From: CBDHDN01 sp965261585 | GTDB lineage: Bacteria > Pseudomonadota > Alphaproteobacteria > UBA6615 | Reading direction: 5' to 3' | DNA: 64,000 nucleotides | Assembly: GCA_965261585.1 (NCBI GenBank) | Contig: CBDHDN010000062.1 | Location: 18,368-82,367, forward strand | Part shown: one piece after another, positions 17,650 to 25,749 of the stretch | How the letters are laid out: every line of letters starts with the position of its first letter | Position numbering within the stretch: the stretch's first letter is position 1 | Made by a program: the position numbers and the translations under genes | The notes under the pieces: model-generated | Database searches by the model: none | Told to the model about the DNA's origin: nothing | Seen by the model: only the letters and a program-made list of their open reading frames with translations

Positions 17650-18345
17650 GTGACGATCGGCATCGACCTGGACGGCCCAGCGGTCGCGCCGGCGGCGGGC
17701 GGCCCGCCCCAGCAGCTGGCTATCCTGCTGCACGGGCTGGGCGCCGACGGCCACGACCTGATCGCGCTGGCGCCCCATCTCGGCCTGCCCCATGCCGCGT
17801 TCGTGTCGCCCCACGCGCCGTTCCCGTGCGACATGGCGCCGGTCGGCCGGCAATGGTTCAGCCTGCGCGAGTTCGAGAGCCAGGCGATCATCGCCGGCGT
17901 GCGCGCGGCGGCGCCGATCCTCGATGGCTTCATCGACGGCGCGCTGGCCGCGCATGGCCTGACTGACGACAAGCTGGTGCTCGTCGGTTTTTCCCAGGGC
18001 TGCATGATGGCGCTGCACGTGGCGCTGCGCCGCCCGGCGCCGTGCGCCGCGGTGCTCGGCTTCTCCGGCATGCTGGTGGCCGGCGACGAGCTGGCCCAGG
18101 AGGTCCGCGCCCGGCCTCCGGTGCTGCTGGTCCATGGCGACGCCGACGAGGTGCTGCCGGTCGCGGCGCTGCCGCGCGCCGCGGCCAGCCTGCGCGCCGC
18201 CGGCATCACCGTCGAGGCACATGTGCGCCCCGGCCTGGGCCACGGCATCGACGCCGAGGGCCTGGCGCTGGCCAGCGCGTTCCTGGCCCGGGCTATCGCG
18301 CCACGCCGCGATGCCGCACCTGGCGCCGCGATCGCAAAGGAGTAA
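17650..18345 (+). CDS. Carboxylesterase/phospholipase family alpha/beta hydrolase
   Basis: A 231-aa serine hydrolase of the YpfH/acyl-protein thioesterase group. Oxyanion-hole LAILLHGLGADGHDL, nucleophile GFSQGCMMAL, acid LLVHGDADEVLP and base GLGHGID complete the catalytic triad. No signal peptide, so cytosolic. GTG start at 17650, divergent from gluQ with 110 bp between starts. Substrate is probably a short acyl ester; not determinable. Confidence 0.85.
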   Translation: MTIGIDLDGPAVAPAAGGPPQQLAILLHGLGADGHDLIALAPHLGLPHAAFVSPHAPFPCDMAPVGRQWFSLREFESQAIIAGVRAAAPILDGFIDGALAAHGLTDDKLVLVGFSQGCMMALHVALRRPAPCAAVLGFSGMLVAGDELAQEVRARPPVLLVHGDADEVLPVAALPRAAASLRAAGITVEAHVRPGLGHGIDAEGLALASAFLARAIAPRRDAAPGAAIAKE

Positions 18346-18530
18346 GCGATTCGGTAAGCCCGGCGGGCTAGGCTCGATCGTGCCGATGCCTGCCATGCTT
18401 CATGCCGCCACCCGCCCCACCGCTGCCCCGCGAGGGTGTGGACACCATCGGGCAACATATTGTGATAGAAGCAAAATTTGCGCCGGGCTACGGATTCCCG
18501 TAACATTACCGCGGCGAAGGGAGCGCGCGC

Positions 18531-19094
18531 GTGCAGGCTAGCCTACAGGAATGCCCGGCCCTGGTGTTGAATGCCGACTTCCGGCCGCTCAGCTATTTCC
18601 CGCTGTCGGTCTGGCCGTGGCAGGAGTCGATCAAGGCGGCGGTGCTCGACCGCGTCAACATCGTCGCCGTCTACGATCGCCTCGTCAGATCGCCAGGCAT
18701 AGAAATGCACCTGCCCAGCGTTGTCGCGCTGAAGCAGTACATAAAGCCGGCCGCGTGGCCGGCTTTCACGCGATTCAACGTGTTCCTGCGCGACAAGTTC
18801 GCCTGCCAGTATTGCAGCGGCGGCTTCCCCGTGCAGGACCTGACGTTCGAGCATGTCACGCCGCGCAGCCGCGGCGGCAGGACGACGTGGGAAAACGTCG
18901 TTACGGCGTGCGGCGACTGCAATCTGCGCAAGGGCAACCGGACGCCGCGCCACGCCGGCATGCACCTGATGCGCGAGGCCCACCGCCCCAACAACTGGGA
19001 GCTGCAGGACAACGGCCGCGGCTTCCCGCCGAACTACCTGCACCACAGCTGGGGCGACTACCTGTACTGGGATACCGAGCTCGAGTCCGCTTGA
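18531..19094 (+). CDS. HNH endonuclease (alphaproteobacterial chromosomal type)
   Basis: A 187-aa protein. After a conserved N-terminus (CPALVLNADFRPLSYFPLSV) comes the zinc-HNH unit FACQYCSGGF, LTFEHVTPRSRGGRTTWENV, ACGDCNLRKGNRTP, with two CxxC pairs and the His-Asn-His catalytic residues. Proteins of this form are common single-copy chromosomal genes in alphaproteobacteria; their biological role is unclear. GTG 18531 follows GAAGGGAG. A 185-bp upstream gap holds no other gene. Confidence 0.85.
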   Translation: MQASLQECPALVLNADFRPLSYFPLSVWPWQESIKAAVLDRVNIVAVYDRLVRSPGIEMHLPSVVALKQYIKPAAWPAFTRFNVFLRDKFACQYCSGGFPVQDLTFEHVTPRSRGGRTTWENVVTACGDCNLRKGNRTPRHAGMHLMREAHRPNNWELQDNGRGFPPNYLHHSWGDYLYWDTELESA

Positions 19095-19125
19095 GGTCAC
19101 TCGCGACCCTCCTGAGCGGGCTCGG

Positions 19126-19713
19126 CTACAGCCGCGTCGACAGCCAGATCGCGAGCTTGGAGCCGGCCTTGATGGCGGCGCGCATGGCCTCGTAGCCGAG
19201 CGCCTGCTCGGCGCCGTGCCTCAGCGCGATATCGCGGTGCTCGACCTCGTCGCGCCGGAACGCTTCGATCGTCTCGCGCAGCTCTGCCTCGTCGTCGCCG
19301 AGCTGCGCCGCCTGACCCGCATAGTGCTCGTCGATCACCTCCTCGACCGCGGCGGTGCAGGCCATCGCCGCCCGGACCCCGAGCAGCGCCGTCGCCACGC
19401 CCAGCGCGAAGCCGCCGGCGTGCCAGACGGGTGACAGGGCCGTCGGCCGCACACGGCGCTCGACGACCAGCTTGTCGAACGTACTGAGGTGGCGGCGCTC
19501 CTGCGCCGCCATGCGACGGATGACCGGGCCGGCGCGGCTGCCGTCCAGCACGGCGAGCTGGCCGTCATAGATGCGCGCCGCGCCGTATTCGCCGGCATGG
19601 TCGACGCGGATCATGCGCTCGACCAGTGTGCGCCGGTCGACATCGCCCGGCAGGCGCCCGGCGCCGGTTTCCGCCGGCCGCGCGGCGGTCTTGGGCTCGC
19701 CCGGGTCGGTCAT
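19126..19713 (-). CDS. coq7: Ubiquinone biosynthesis hydroxylase Coq7
   Basis: A 195-aa di-iron monooxygenase that hydroxylates demethoxyubiquinone. Both halves of the ferritin-like four-helix bundle carry ExxH motifs: VDHAGEYGAARIYDG, AQERRHLSTFD, VEEVIDEHYAG and RRDEVEHRDIALRHGA. It ends with a membrane-associating tail (SKLAIWLSTRL). Length is typical of alphaproteobacterial Coq7. Its start overlaps the stop of the dsbB remnant (TGA/ATG), as would be expected if an intact upstream gene once coupled to it. Confidence 0.93.
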   Translation of the reverse strand: MTDPGEPKTAARPAETGAGRLPGDVDRRTLVERMIRVDHAGEYGAARIYDGQLAVLDGSRAGPVIRRMAAQERRHLSTFDKLVVERRVRPTALSPVWHAGGFALGVATALLGVRAAMACTAAVEEVIDEHYAGQAAQLGDDEAELRETIEAFRRDEVEHRDIALRHGAEQALGYEAMRAAIKAGSKLAIWLSTRL

Positions 19714-19820
19714 GGCGTCTCGAACCCGCCGATGTACTGGAACGCGCAGGCGGCCGCCAGGATCGCCGCCGGCACGCGGCGGGCGTCGGCAAACACCATG
19801 GGGATCGCGGCCTCGACCAT
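19710..19820 (-). pseudogene. dsbB remnant: N-terminal scrap of disulfide bond formation protein B
   Basis: A 36-codon ORF whose middle, RRVPAAILAAACAFQYIGG, matches the first membrane helix of DsbB (which normally continues LAPCxLCxxQRWPH with the redox CxxC). Here it jumps to FETP and stops, overlapping coq7. The order yqaA-dsbB-coq7 is what I would expect in relatives, so about 130 codons of dsbB seem to have been deleted. The redox cysteines are gone, so no function remains. The identification rests on a short hydrophobic match. Confidence 0.5.
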
Positions 19821-19850
19821 GCCCTTAATATGGCGGCGCGGCGGGGCCTG

Positions 19851-20438
19851 TTACAGGGCGAACTTGAGCACGACAAACGCGCCGAACAGCAGCACGAAGA
19901 AAACGATCGCCATCAGGCCGAGGCGGCGCTCGATGAAGGCGCGGATCGGCGGCCCGAAGTACCACAGCAGCGCCGCCACGGCAAAAAAGCGGATGCCGCG
20001 CGAAACCGCCGAGGCGAAGCCGAAGACGAACGGATCCAACCGCGCGACGCCCGAGGCGATCGTGACGACCTTGTAGGGAAACGGCGTGACGCCGAAGAAC
20101 GCGACGATCCACGCGCCCCACTGGTTGTAGAGCTCGGTGAAGCGGCCGAACTGCTCGGTATAGTGATAGAAGTCGAGGATCGGCCGGCCCAGCCCCTTGA
20201 ACAGCACGAAGCCGATCATATAGCCGCCGAAGCCGCCGACGACCGAGGCGACGAGGCAGATCGTCGCGTAGGTCCAGGCGCGCTGGCGCGCCGCCAGGAT
20301 CATCGGGATCAGCAGCACGTCGGGCGGGATCGGGAAGATCGAGCTCTCGATGAACGCAACGAAGGCGAGCGCCCACGGGCTGTAGCGGCTCTCGCCCAGT
20401 CGCATCGTCCAGTCGTAGAGCGCCCGCAGCATCACCAT
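19851..20438 (-). CDS. YqaA/DedA family inner-membrane protein
   Basis: A 195-aa protein with about five hydrophobic segments. It has the family marks: FVAFIESSIFPIPPDVLLIP, with acidic and proline residues in the first re-entrant loop, GGYMIGF, and FFGVTPFPYKVVTIASG, the second re-entrant loop with Pro and Lys. DedA/VTT-fold proteins act as phospholipid or undecaprenyl-phosphate transporters. The start at ATG 20438 is preferred because the longer frame upstream is arginine-rich and not hydrophobic. Confidence 0.85.
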   Translation of the reverse strand: MVMLRALYDWTMRLGESRYSPWALAFVAFIESSIFPIPPDVLLIPMILAARQRAWTYATICLVASVVGGFGGYMIGFVLFKGLGRPILDFYHYTEQFGRFTELYNQWGAWIVAFFGVTPFPYKVVTIASGVARLDPFVFGFASAVSRGIRFFAVAALLWYFGPPIRAFIERRLGLMAIVFFVLLFGAFVVLKFAL

Positions 20439-20676
20439 GTCGGCTTCCTCCCGCCGCCGCTGGCGGCGGCCGGCCCGGCGGCCCGGGCCATAGCAGGTCG
20501 CCCGCCCGCGTGACAACGCCCACGTGACAACACCCGCGTAGCAACGCCCGGGCGACCCATGCGCCGCCGCCGGCTCCGTTTGCGCCCCCGCGGTTAACAG
20601 CCGCCTAAGGCGCCACGGCCCCATCGGCCGCAATATTGCGGGGGCCGGCGCATGGTGCTACCGATGCGCTTGCTGT

Positions 20677-20763
20677 GCGGGCGTGGCGGAACTGGTAGAC
20701 GCGCCAGACTCAAAATCTGGTTCCGGCAACGGAGTGTGGGTTCGATTCCCTCCGCCCGCACCA
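20677..20763 (+). tRNA. tRNA-Leu (CAA)
   Basis: An 87-nt class II tRNA. Acceptor GCGGGCG pairs with CGCCCGC, then discriminator A and an encoded CCA. The D-arm is GGCGGAACTGGTAGACGC, the anticodon stem CCAGA/TCTGG with loop CTCAAAA (anticodon CAA at 20711-20713). A long variable arm (TTCCGGCAACGGAGT) and T-arm GTGGGTTCGATTCCCTC follow. No integrase or disrupted copy lies beside it. Confidence 0.97.
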
Positions 20764-20802
20764 ACCCAGGACCGGGTCGCCCGGGAACGCGTGCTGGCAA
20801 AG

Positions 20803-22071
20803 CTAGGCCTCGATCTTGCCGGGACGGCCCGGCAGATCCAGCGTCGAGACCTGCGCCGCGGCCTCGGCGATGACGCGGCCGCGGCGCAGCACGTAGAGGC
20901 GCGGCGGGCGCCGGCGGATCGCCTCGATCGCATGGGCGGCCTGCAGCACCACCAGATCGGCGTGACAGCCCGGCGCGACACCGTAGCGATCCAGCCCCAT
21001 GATCCGCGCCGCGTTCTCCGTCACCGCGGCGAAGCAGGCGCGCATGGCGTCGCGGCCGGTCATCTGGGCGACGTGCACGGCCATGTGGGCGACGTCCAGC
21101 ATGTCGGCGCGGCCGAGGCCGTACCACGGGTCCTTGACGCAGTCGTGGCCGAACGCGACGGTCACGCCCGCCGCCATCAGCTCCGGCACGCGGGTCAGGC
21201 CGCGGCGCTTGGGGTACGTGTCGTGGCGGCCCTGCAGGGTGATGTTGATCAGCGGGTTGGCGATGGCGTGCACGCGCGCCTCGGCGATCAGCGCGATCAG
21301 CTTCACCGCATAGTCGTTGTCCATGGAGTGCATGGACGTCAGGTGCGACCCGGTAACACGGCCGGCGAGGCCGAGGCGCACAGTCTCCGCCGCCAGGGTC
21401 TCGATGTGGCGCGAGTGCGGGTCGTCGGTCTCGTCGCAGTGCATGTCGACGGGCAGGCCGCGCGCGGCGGCGATCTCGCACAGCGCGCGTACCGACGCCG
21501 CGCCATCGGCCATCGTGCGCTCGAAATGAGGGATGCCGCCGACCACGTCGACGCCCATGTCGAGGGCGCGGGCAAGGTTGGTGGCGGCGTTGGCCGAGCG
21601 GAAATAGCCGTCCTGGGGAAACGCCACGAGCTGCAGGTCGATGTAGGGCGCGACCCGGCGCTTCACCTCGAGCAGCGCCTCGACGGCGAGCAGCCGGTCG
21701 TCGCAGACGTCGACATGACTGCGAATCGCCTGGATGCCCTGGGCCGCCGCCATGTCGCAGTATGCCATGGCGCGCTCGATCACCGTTTCGACCGTCAACA
21801 GGGGCTTTAGCTCGCCCCACAGCGCGATGCCCTCCAGCAGGGTGCCGGATTCATTGTGGCGCGGCGGGCCGAGCGACCCGGTCGCGTCCATGTGGAAGTG
21901 CGGATCGACGAATGGCGCCGTCACGAGGTGGCCGGCGACGTCGAGCTCCCGTGGCGCCGACGCTTCGAGGGCCGCTTCGACGACGGCGATGCGGCCGTCC
22001 GCGATGCCGATGTCGACGCCGGTCCGCCCATCGGCCAAGTTGGCGCCACGCAGGATCGCATCGAGGGTCAT
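20803..22071 (-). CDS. Cytosine deaminase-like amidohydrolase
   Basis: A 422-aa metal-dependent amidohydrolase of the CodA/N-isopropylammelide group. Metal-site motifs are VDPHFHMDATG (about 60), SHVDVCDD (about 120), MHCDETDD (about 214), the catalytic HLTSMHSMD and the terminal Asp in VAFGHDCVKDPW. Members deaminate cytosine, creatinine or related cyclic ureas. Its ATG overlaps the ferredoxin stop by 4 bp, indicating co-transcription. CodA itself is the closest pattern, but I cannot separate it from creatinine deaminase. Confidence 0.8.
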   Translation of the reverse strand: MTLDAILRGANLADGRTGVDIGIADGRIAVVEAALEASAPRELDVAGHLVTAPFVDPHFHMDATGSLGPPRHNESGTLLEGIALWGELKPLLTVETVIERAMAYCDMAAAQGIQAIRSHVDVCDDRLLAVEALLEVKRRVAPYIDLQLVAFPQDGYFRSANAATNLARALDMGVDVVGGIPHFERTMADGAASVRALCEIAAARGLPVDMHCDETDDPHSRHIETLAAETVRLGLAGRVTGSHLTSMHSMDNDYAVKLIALIAEARVHAIANPLINITLQGRHDTYPKRRGLTRVPELMAAGVTVAFGHDCVKDPWYGLGRADMLDVAHMAVHVAQMTGRDAMRACFAAVTENAARIMGLDRYGVAPGCHADLVVLQAAHAIEAIRRRPPRLYVLRRGRVIAEAAAQVSTLDLPGRPGKIEA

Positions 22072-22400
22072 GACCCTGGGCGCGGGTGCCCGGCCACGGT
22101 GGGGTGATCGGCGTCGATCGCGCCGACGGGCCCGGCACCCTGGGGCGTGCCAAGCCCGCTCACGGCGGGGCCGAAGAACGCCGCGTTGACCCCGACGAAG
22201 TGTTGCTGGTCCGGCGGTACTTCCGTGTCCTCATAGATCGCCTCGACCGGGCACACGGTCTCGCACAAGCCGCAGTTCACGCACTCATCGGGCTGAATGT
22301 AGAACATGCGCGTGCCTTGGTAGATGCAGTCGACGGGACAGACGTCGACGCAGCCGCCGTCCTTCACGTCGATGCAGGTCTCGGTGACGACCCAGGTCAT
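22068..22400 (-). CDS. Seven-iron ferredoxin (FdxA-like)
   Basis: A 110-aa ferredoxin. The N-terminal half has CIDVKDGGCVDVCPVDCIY and CVNCGLCETVCPVEAIYED, giving a 3Fe-4S plus 4Fe-4S pattern as in FdxA. After residue 60 is a longer, partly proline-rich tail typical of the family. It is a soluble electron carrier. Placed just upstream of, and overlapping, the amidohydrolase gene, it may be transcribed with it, though a functional link is not obvious. Confidence 0.85.
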   Translation of the reverse strand: MTWVVTETCIDVKDGGCVDVCPVDCIYQGTRMFYIQPDECVNCGLCETVCPVEAIYEDTEVPPDQQHFVGVNAAFFGPAVSGLGTPQGAGPVGAIDADHPTVAGHPRPGS

Positions 22401-22454
22401 GTGGCGGCGGAGAGCCGACAGGGCGGACGCCTTCGGCGAAGAGTCTTTGCTACG

Positions 22455-22553
22455 CCCCCCACCCCAACCCTCCCCCCCCTTGGGGGGAGGGAGTATCCGG
22501 ACTGCGTCCTCGTTACTCCCTCCCCCCAAGGGGGGGAGGGTTGGGGTGGGGGG
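22455..22553. repeat. Perfect 40-bp inverted repeat (dispersed hairpin element, copy 1)
   Basis: Arms 22455-22494 and 22514-22553 are perfect reverse complements with a 19-nt spacer. Each arm is a C-run/G-run sequence (CCCCCCACCCCAACCC...). A diverged second copy lies at 26552-26639. It fills the gap between the enoyl-CoA hydratase stop and the ferredoxin start and would form a very strong stem in RNA. Confidence 0.9.
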
Positions 22554-22573
22554 TGACTGGAAAAGAGTCACTC

Positions 22574-23356
22574 CTACCGCCCCGGCCAATCCGGCGCGCG
22601 CTCCTCGCGGAAGGCGCGGACGCCTTCGAAGCGGTCCTCGGAGTTCAGCGCGTCGACGAGCGCCGGTAGGCGCTGGGCCTGGGCCTCCTGGGGCGTCAGG
22701 TGGGCGGTGCGGCGGACGGTCTGCTTGATGCCGCGCAGGGCGGTGGGGGCGCAGGCGAGCACGTCGGCGACCCAGCGGTCGACGGCGGCGTCGAGGTCGG
22801 CGGCCGGCACGACCTCGTTGACGAGGCCGAGGCGCAGAGCCTCGTCGGCCTTGACCCGGCGGCCGGTCAGCAGGATGCCCATCGCCCACTTCATCGGCAG
22901 ATAGCGCGGCAGCAGCACCATGCCGCCGTCCAGCGGCATGAAGCCGATGCGCGGCTCCGGCAGGCCGAATTGCGCGTTGTCCGAGGCGACGGCGATGTCG
23001 CAGCCGAGCACCATCTCGAAGCCGCCGCCCAGGGCATAGCCGTTTACCCGGGCGATGACCGGCACGTCCAGCGTCGTCCTCAGCGCGATACCGCCGAAGC
23101 CGCCGGGCCGCGGCGCCAGCCAGTACTCGGCGCCGATGGTGCCGCTTGTCTCTGCCGCGGCGACATCGGCGCCGGCGCAGAACGCCTTCTCGCCCGCACC
23201 GGTCAGGACGACGCAGCGGGCGTCGCGGTCGCCTTCGATGCGGCTCCAGATCGCCTGCAGCTCGGCCTCGGTCGCCGCATCGACGGCGTTCAGGACCTGG
23301 GGGCGGTCGATGGTGACGCGGGCGACGTGGTCGACGCGCTCATAGTGCACGCTCAT
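22574..23356 (-). CDS. Enoyl-CoA hydratase/isomerase family protein
   Basis: A 260-aa crotonase-fold enzyme. It shows VTIDRPQVLNAVD, the oxyanion-hole GAGEKAFCAGAD, NGYALGGGFEMVLGCD (second oxyanion glycine and substrate pocket) and the LPEPRIGFMPLDGG segment, with one of the two catalytic glutamates of true hydratases plausibly present in the latter. ATG 23356 overlaps the CoA-transferase stop (4 bp), so the two are translationally coupled and likely work on one acyl-CoA. The long upstream in-frame extension is out-of-frame sequence of the transferase. Confidence 0.85.
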   Translation of the reverse strand: MSVHYERVDHVARVTIDRPQVLNAVDAATEAELQAIWSRIEGDRDARCVVLTGAGEKAFCAGADVAAAETSGTIGAEYWLAPRPGGFGGIALRTTLDVPVIARVNGYALGGGFEMVLGCDIAVASDNAQFGLPEPRIGFMPLDGGMVLLPRYLPMKWAMGILLTGRRVKADEALRLGLVNEVVPAADLDAAVDRWVADVLACAPTALRGIKQTVRRTAHLTPQEAQAQRLPALVDALNSEDRFEGVRAFREERAPDWPGR

Positions 23357-24480
23357 GCGAGGACGCCGGCGGTCTTCAGTTCGGCAATGCGCGCCTGGTC
23401 GTAGCCGAGCTCGCGCAGCACGGCCTCGCCATGCTCGCCGAGCCGCGGCGGCGGCACGCGAATGCCGAACGGCGCCGCCGACAGATGCACCGGCGAGCCG
23501 ACCAGCCTGATCGGCCCGGCGCCGTTGTACTCGACCTCGGCGATCATGCCGTTGTGGGTGGTCTGGGGATCGGCCAGGGCGTCGGCCAGGGACTTCACCG
23601 GGGCACACAGCAGGTCCTGGGCCTCCAGCCGTTCGATCCAATGGGTCGTTGTGTTGGTGGCCAAGGTTTCGCGGAAGATCGCCTGCAGCGTGTCGCGATG
23701 GGCGCGCTGGACTTCCAGCGTCGGGTATTTCGGCGACAAATCGTCGATGCCGAGGGCCGTGCAGATGTCCTGCAGCGGGTTCGCCTTGAAGGCGCCGACC
23801 AGCACGATGGCGCCGTCCGTCGTCTCGAACACGCCGGACAGCGGCATCGCCGCCCAGTTGAGCTCACGGTCCTCCATCAGCCGCATCGCCGCTTCCTGCA
23901 TCTGCATGGCGATCATCGAATCGTAGAGCGAGACCTCGACGATCTGGCCGCGGCCGGTCTTCTCGCGGCCCAGCAGCGCCGCCAGGATGCCCTGCACGAG
24001 GTGCATGCCGGCCGAGTAGTCGCACAGCGCGGTGGCGTAGACGGTCAGCGGGTGGCCGGGGTCGGCCTTGCGCGCCATGACGCCGGACATCGCCTGGGCG
24101 AGCACGTCCTGGCCGCCCTTGTGGGCATAAGGGCCGCTCGCGCCGAAGCCGGAGCCGAAGCCATAGACGAGGCGCGGGTTGAGCTCGGCCAGCATCTCAT
24201 AGCCCAGGTTCAGGCGCTCCATCACACCGGGGCGGAAGTTGTTGACGATGACATCGGCGCCGCGCACCAGGTCATGCACGATCGCCTGGCCCTCGCCGGA
24301 GCGCAGGTCGAGCGCGATCGACCGCTTGTTGCGGTTGAGGCTGCAGAACACCGGGTTGTCGCCCTTCGCCGGGTCGGTCTCGACCGACCAGCGCGACAGA
24401 TCGCCGGACCCGGGCTTCTCGATCTTGATCACGTCGGCACCGAAATCCGCCAGCATTTGAGTCGCGCAGGGTCCGAGCAT
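23353..24480 (-). CDS. CaiB/BaiF class III CoA-transferase, N-terminus fused to a deletion scar
   Basis: At least 375 aa. Family signatures are MLGPCATQMLADFGADVIKIE, the R/N-rich LNRNKRSIALDL, NFRPGVMERL and the catalytic-Asp region GGQDVLAQAMSG. The family N-terminus LPLDGIKVIDLTQV is still encoded immediately upstream (24481-24516), in frame, but no ATG/GTG/TTG precedes it. Instead it joins directly to a flavoprotein fragment in another frame. The true start was therefore probably lost; ATG 24480 would omit about 12 conserved residues. It forms an operon with the downstream enoyl-CoA hydratase. Confidence 0.8.
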   Translation of the reverse strand: MLGPCATQMLADFGADVIKIEKPGSGDLSRWSVETDPAKGDNPVFCSLNRNKRSIALDLRSGEGQAIVHDLVRGADVIVNNFRPGVMERLNLGYEMLAELNPRLVYGFGSGFGASGPYAHKGGQDVLAQAMSGVMARKADPGHPLTVYATALCDYSAGMHLVQGILAALLGREKTGRGQIVEVSLYDSMIAMQMQEAAMRLMEDRELNWAAMPLSGVFETTDGAIVLVGAFKANPLQDICTALGIDDLSPKYPTLEVQRAHRDTLQAIFRETLATNTTTHWIERLEAQDLLCAPVKSLADALADPQTTHNGMIAEVEYNGAGPIRLVGSPVHLSAAPFGIRVPPPRLGEHGEAVLRELGYDQARIAELKTAGVLA

Positions 24481-24524
24481 TACTTGGGTCAGGTCGATGA
24501 CCTTGATGCCGTCCAGGGGAAGGT

Positions 24525-24895
24525 GTGTGGCTGTGAAAGTCGTTGGTGCCCCAGCGCGCCCATTTCCGCCAGACGTCGCCGCCGACGCGGCGGTCCGCCT
24601 CGGGTGGGTAGACGGCGAGGCCGAGGCGTTCCATGCGCTCGACGAATTCGGCCATGATGCCGGTGACGACGATCTCGTGGCCGTTGGTCATGTCGTCGAG
24701 CACCAGGACCATGCCGCCCGACGCCATGCCGCCGAGATGGGGATAGCGCTCGACCAGCGTCACCTGCGCGCCGTTGCGCGCCGCCGACACGGCTGCGCCG
24801 AGGCCGGCGGCGCCGCCGCCGACGACGACGACGTCGGACTTGGCGACGACCGGCACGTCGCGCGCGGCCTCGCGGATGGTCTTGGGCTCAGACAC
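24525..24895 (-). pseudogene. FAD-dependent oxidoreductase, N-terminal fragment
   Basis: Starts normally with SDVVVVGGGAAGLGAAVSAA (Rossmann GxGxxG for FAD) and continues VTLVERYPHLGGMASGGMVL, with GNxxEVVxxGI-like sequence and a region with VWRKWARWGTND near residue 118. It then runs into CoA-transferase DNA out of frame. Family members are 400-500 aa, so more than two thirds is missing. The junction near 24525 looks like one deletion that also removed the transferase start codon. It lies 26 bp after the permease gene on the same strand, so it was probably part of that operon. Confidence 0.75.
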
Positions 24896-24921
24896 CTCTG
24901 TCTCTCCTCAGTGGTTCGCCC

Positions 24922-25749
24922 CTAGTGATTCGTCACCGGCTTCCAGGTGACGAGCAGGCGCTCGGCCACCGTGACCAGGACGAACAGCGTCACGGCCAGG
25001 CCGGCGGCCAGGAACACCGTCGCGAACAGCAGGGCGGCGCGGTAGTTGTAGGTCGCCTCGATGATCAGCGCGCCGAGGCCGAAGTTGGAGCCGATCCACT
25101 CGCCGACGATGGCGTCGACGACGCTGGTGGTGGTGGCGATCTTCAACGCCGCGAACAGGAACGGCAACGAGCTCTGCAGGCGCACCTTGAAGAAGATTTC
25201 GCGCTTGTTGGCCGACAGGGTGCGCATCAGATCGAGGGTCGCGGGGCTTGCTGATTCCAGACCGCGCACCATGTTGACCAGCGTCGGAAAGAAGCAGATC
25301 AACGCGGCGATGACGATCTTCGGCGTGAAACCGTTGCCGAAGATCAGCACCAGGATCGGCGCGATCGCCAGGATCGGGATCGTGTTGACGAACACCGCCA
25401 GCGGGAAGAACGCCTTCTCGACCGTGCGGTTGTGGACAAAGGCGATGGCCAGCAGCATGGCGATGGAGTTGCCGGCAACGAAGCCGCTCAGCGCCTCCAT
25501 CACCGTCGGCGCCAGGTTGAGCGCCAGGATGTTCCACTCCTCGACGAACGTCTGCAAGACCTGGAGCGGCGTCGGCAGGATGTAGTCCGGCACGCCGAAC
25601 ACGCGCACGACCGCGAACCACAGCACGATGATACCGACGGCGGCGGCCAGCGGCGGCAGCCGGTCGCGCCACTTGCTCCTGGCCGGGCGCCGCGTGCGCC
25701 GCGCGACGGCGCCGTCCCGGGTCCGGCTCAATTCGCCCGTTGCAGCCAT
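24922..25749 (-). CDS. ABC transporter permease (SsuC/TauC/NrtB family)
   Basis: A 275-aa permease with about six membrane segments after a basic N-terminal tail. The conserved cytoplasmic EAA-like loop is LDLMRTLSANKREIFFKVRL, and NTIPILAIAPILVLIFGNGF is typical of the nitrate/sulfonate/taurine/pyrimidine-precursor importer group. The ATG overlaps the ATPase stop by 1 bp. With the ATPase and the periplasmic binding protein on the same strand it forms a complete importer. Confidence 0.88.
   Translation of the reverse strand: MAATGELSRTRDGAVARRTRRPARSKWRDRLPPLAAAVGIIVLWFAVVRVFGVPDYILPTPLQVLQTFVEEWNILALNLAPTVMEALSGFVAGNSIAMLLAIAFVHNRTVEKAFFPLAVFVNTIPILAIAPILVLIFGNGFTPKIVIAALICFFPTLVNMVRGLESASPATLDLMRTLSANKREIFFKVRLQSSLPFLFAALKIATTTSVVDAIVGEWIGSNFGLGALIIEATYNYRAALLFATVFLAAGLAVTLFVLVTVAERLLVTWKPVTNH

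Noticed and set aside
20677..20763. tRNA-Leu as an integration hot spot
   Set aside because: No integrase, no partial tRNA copy and normal chromosomal genes on both sides.
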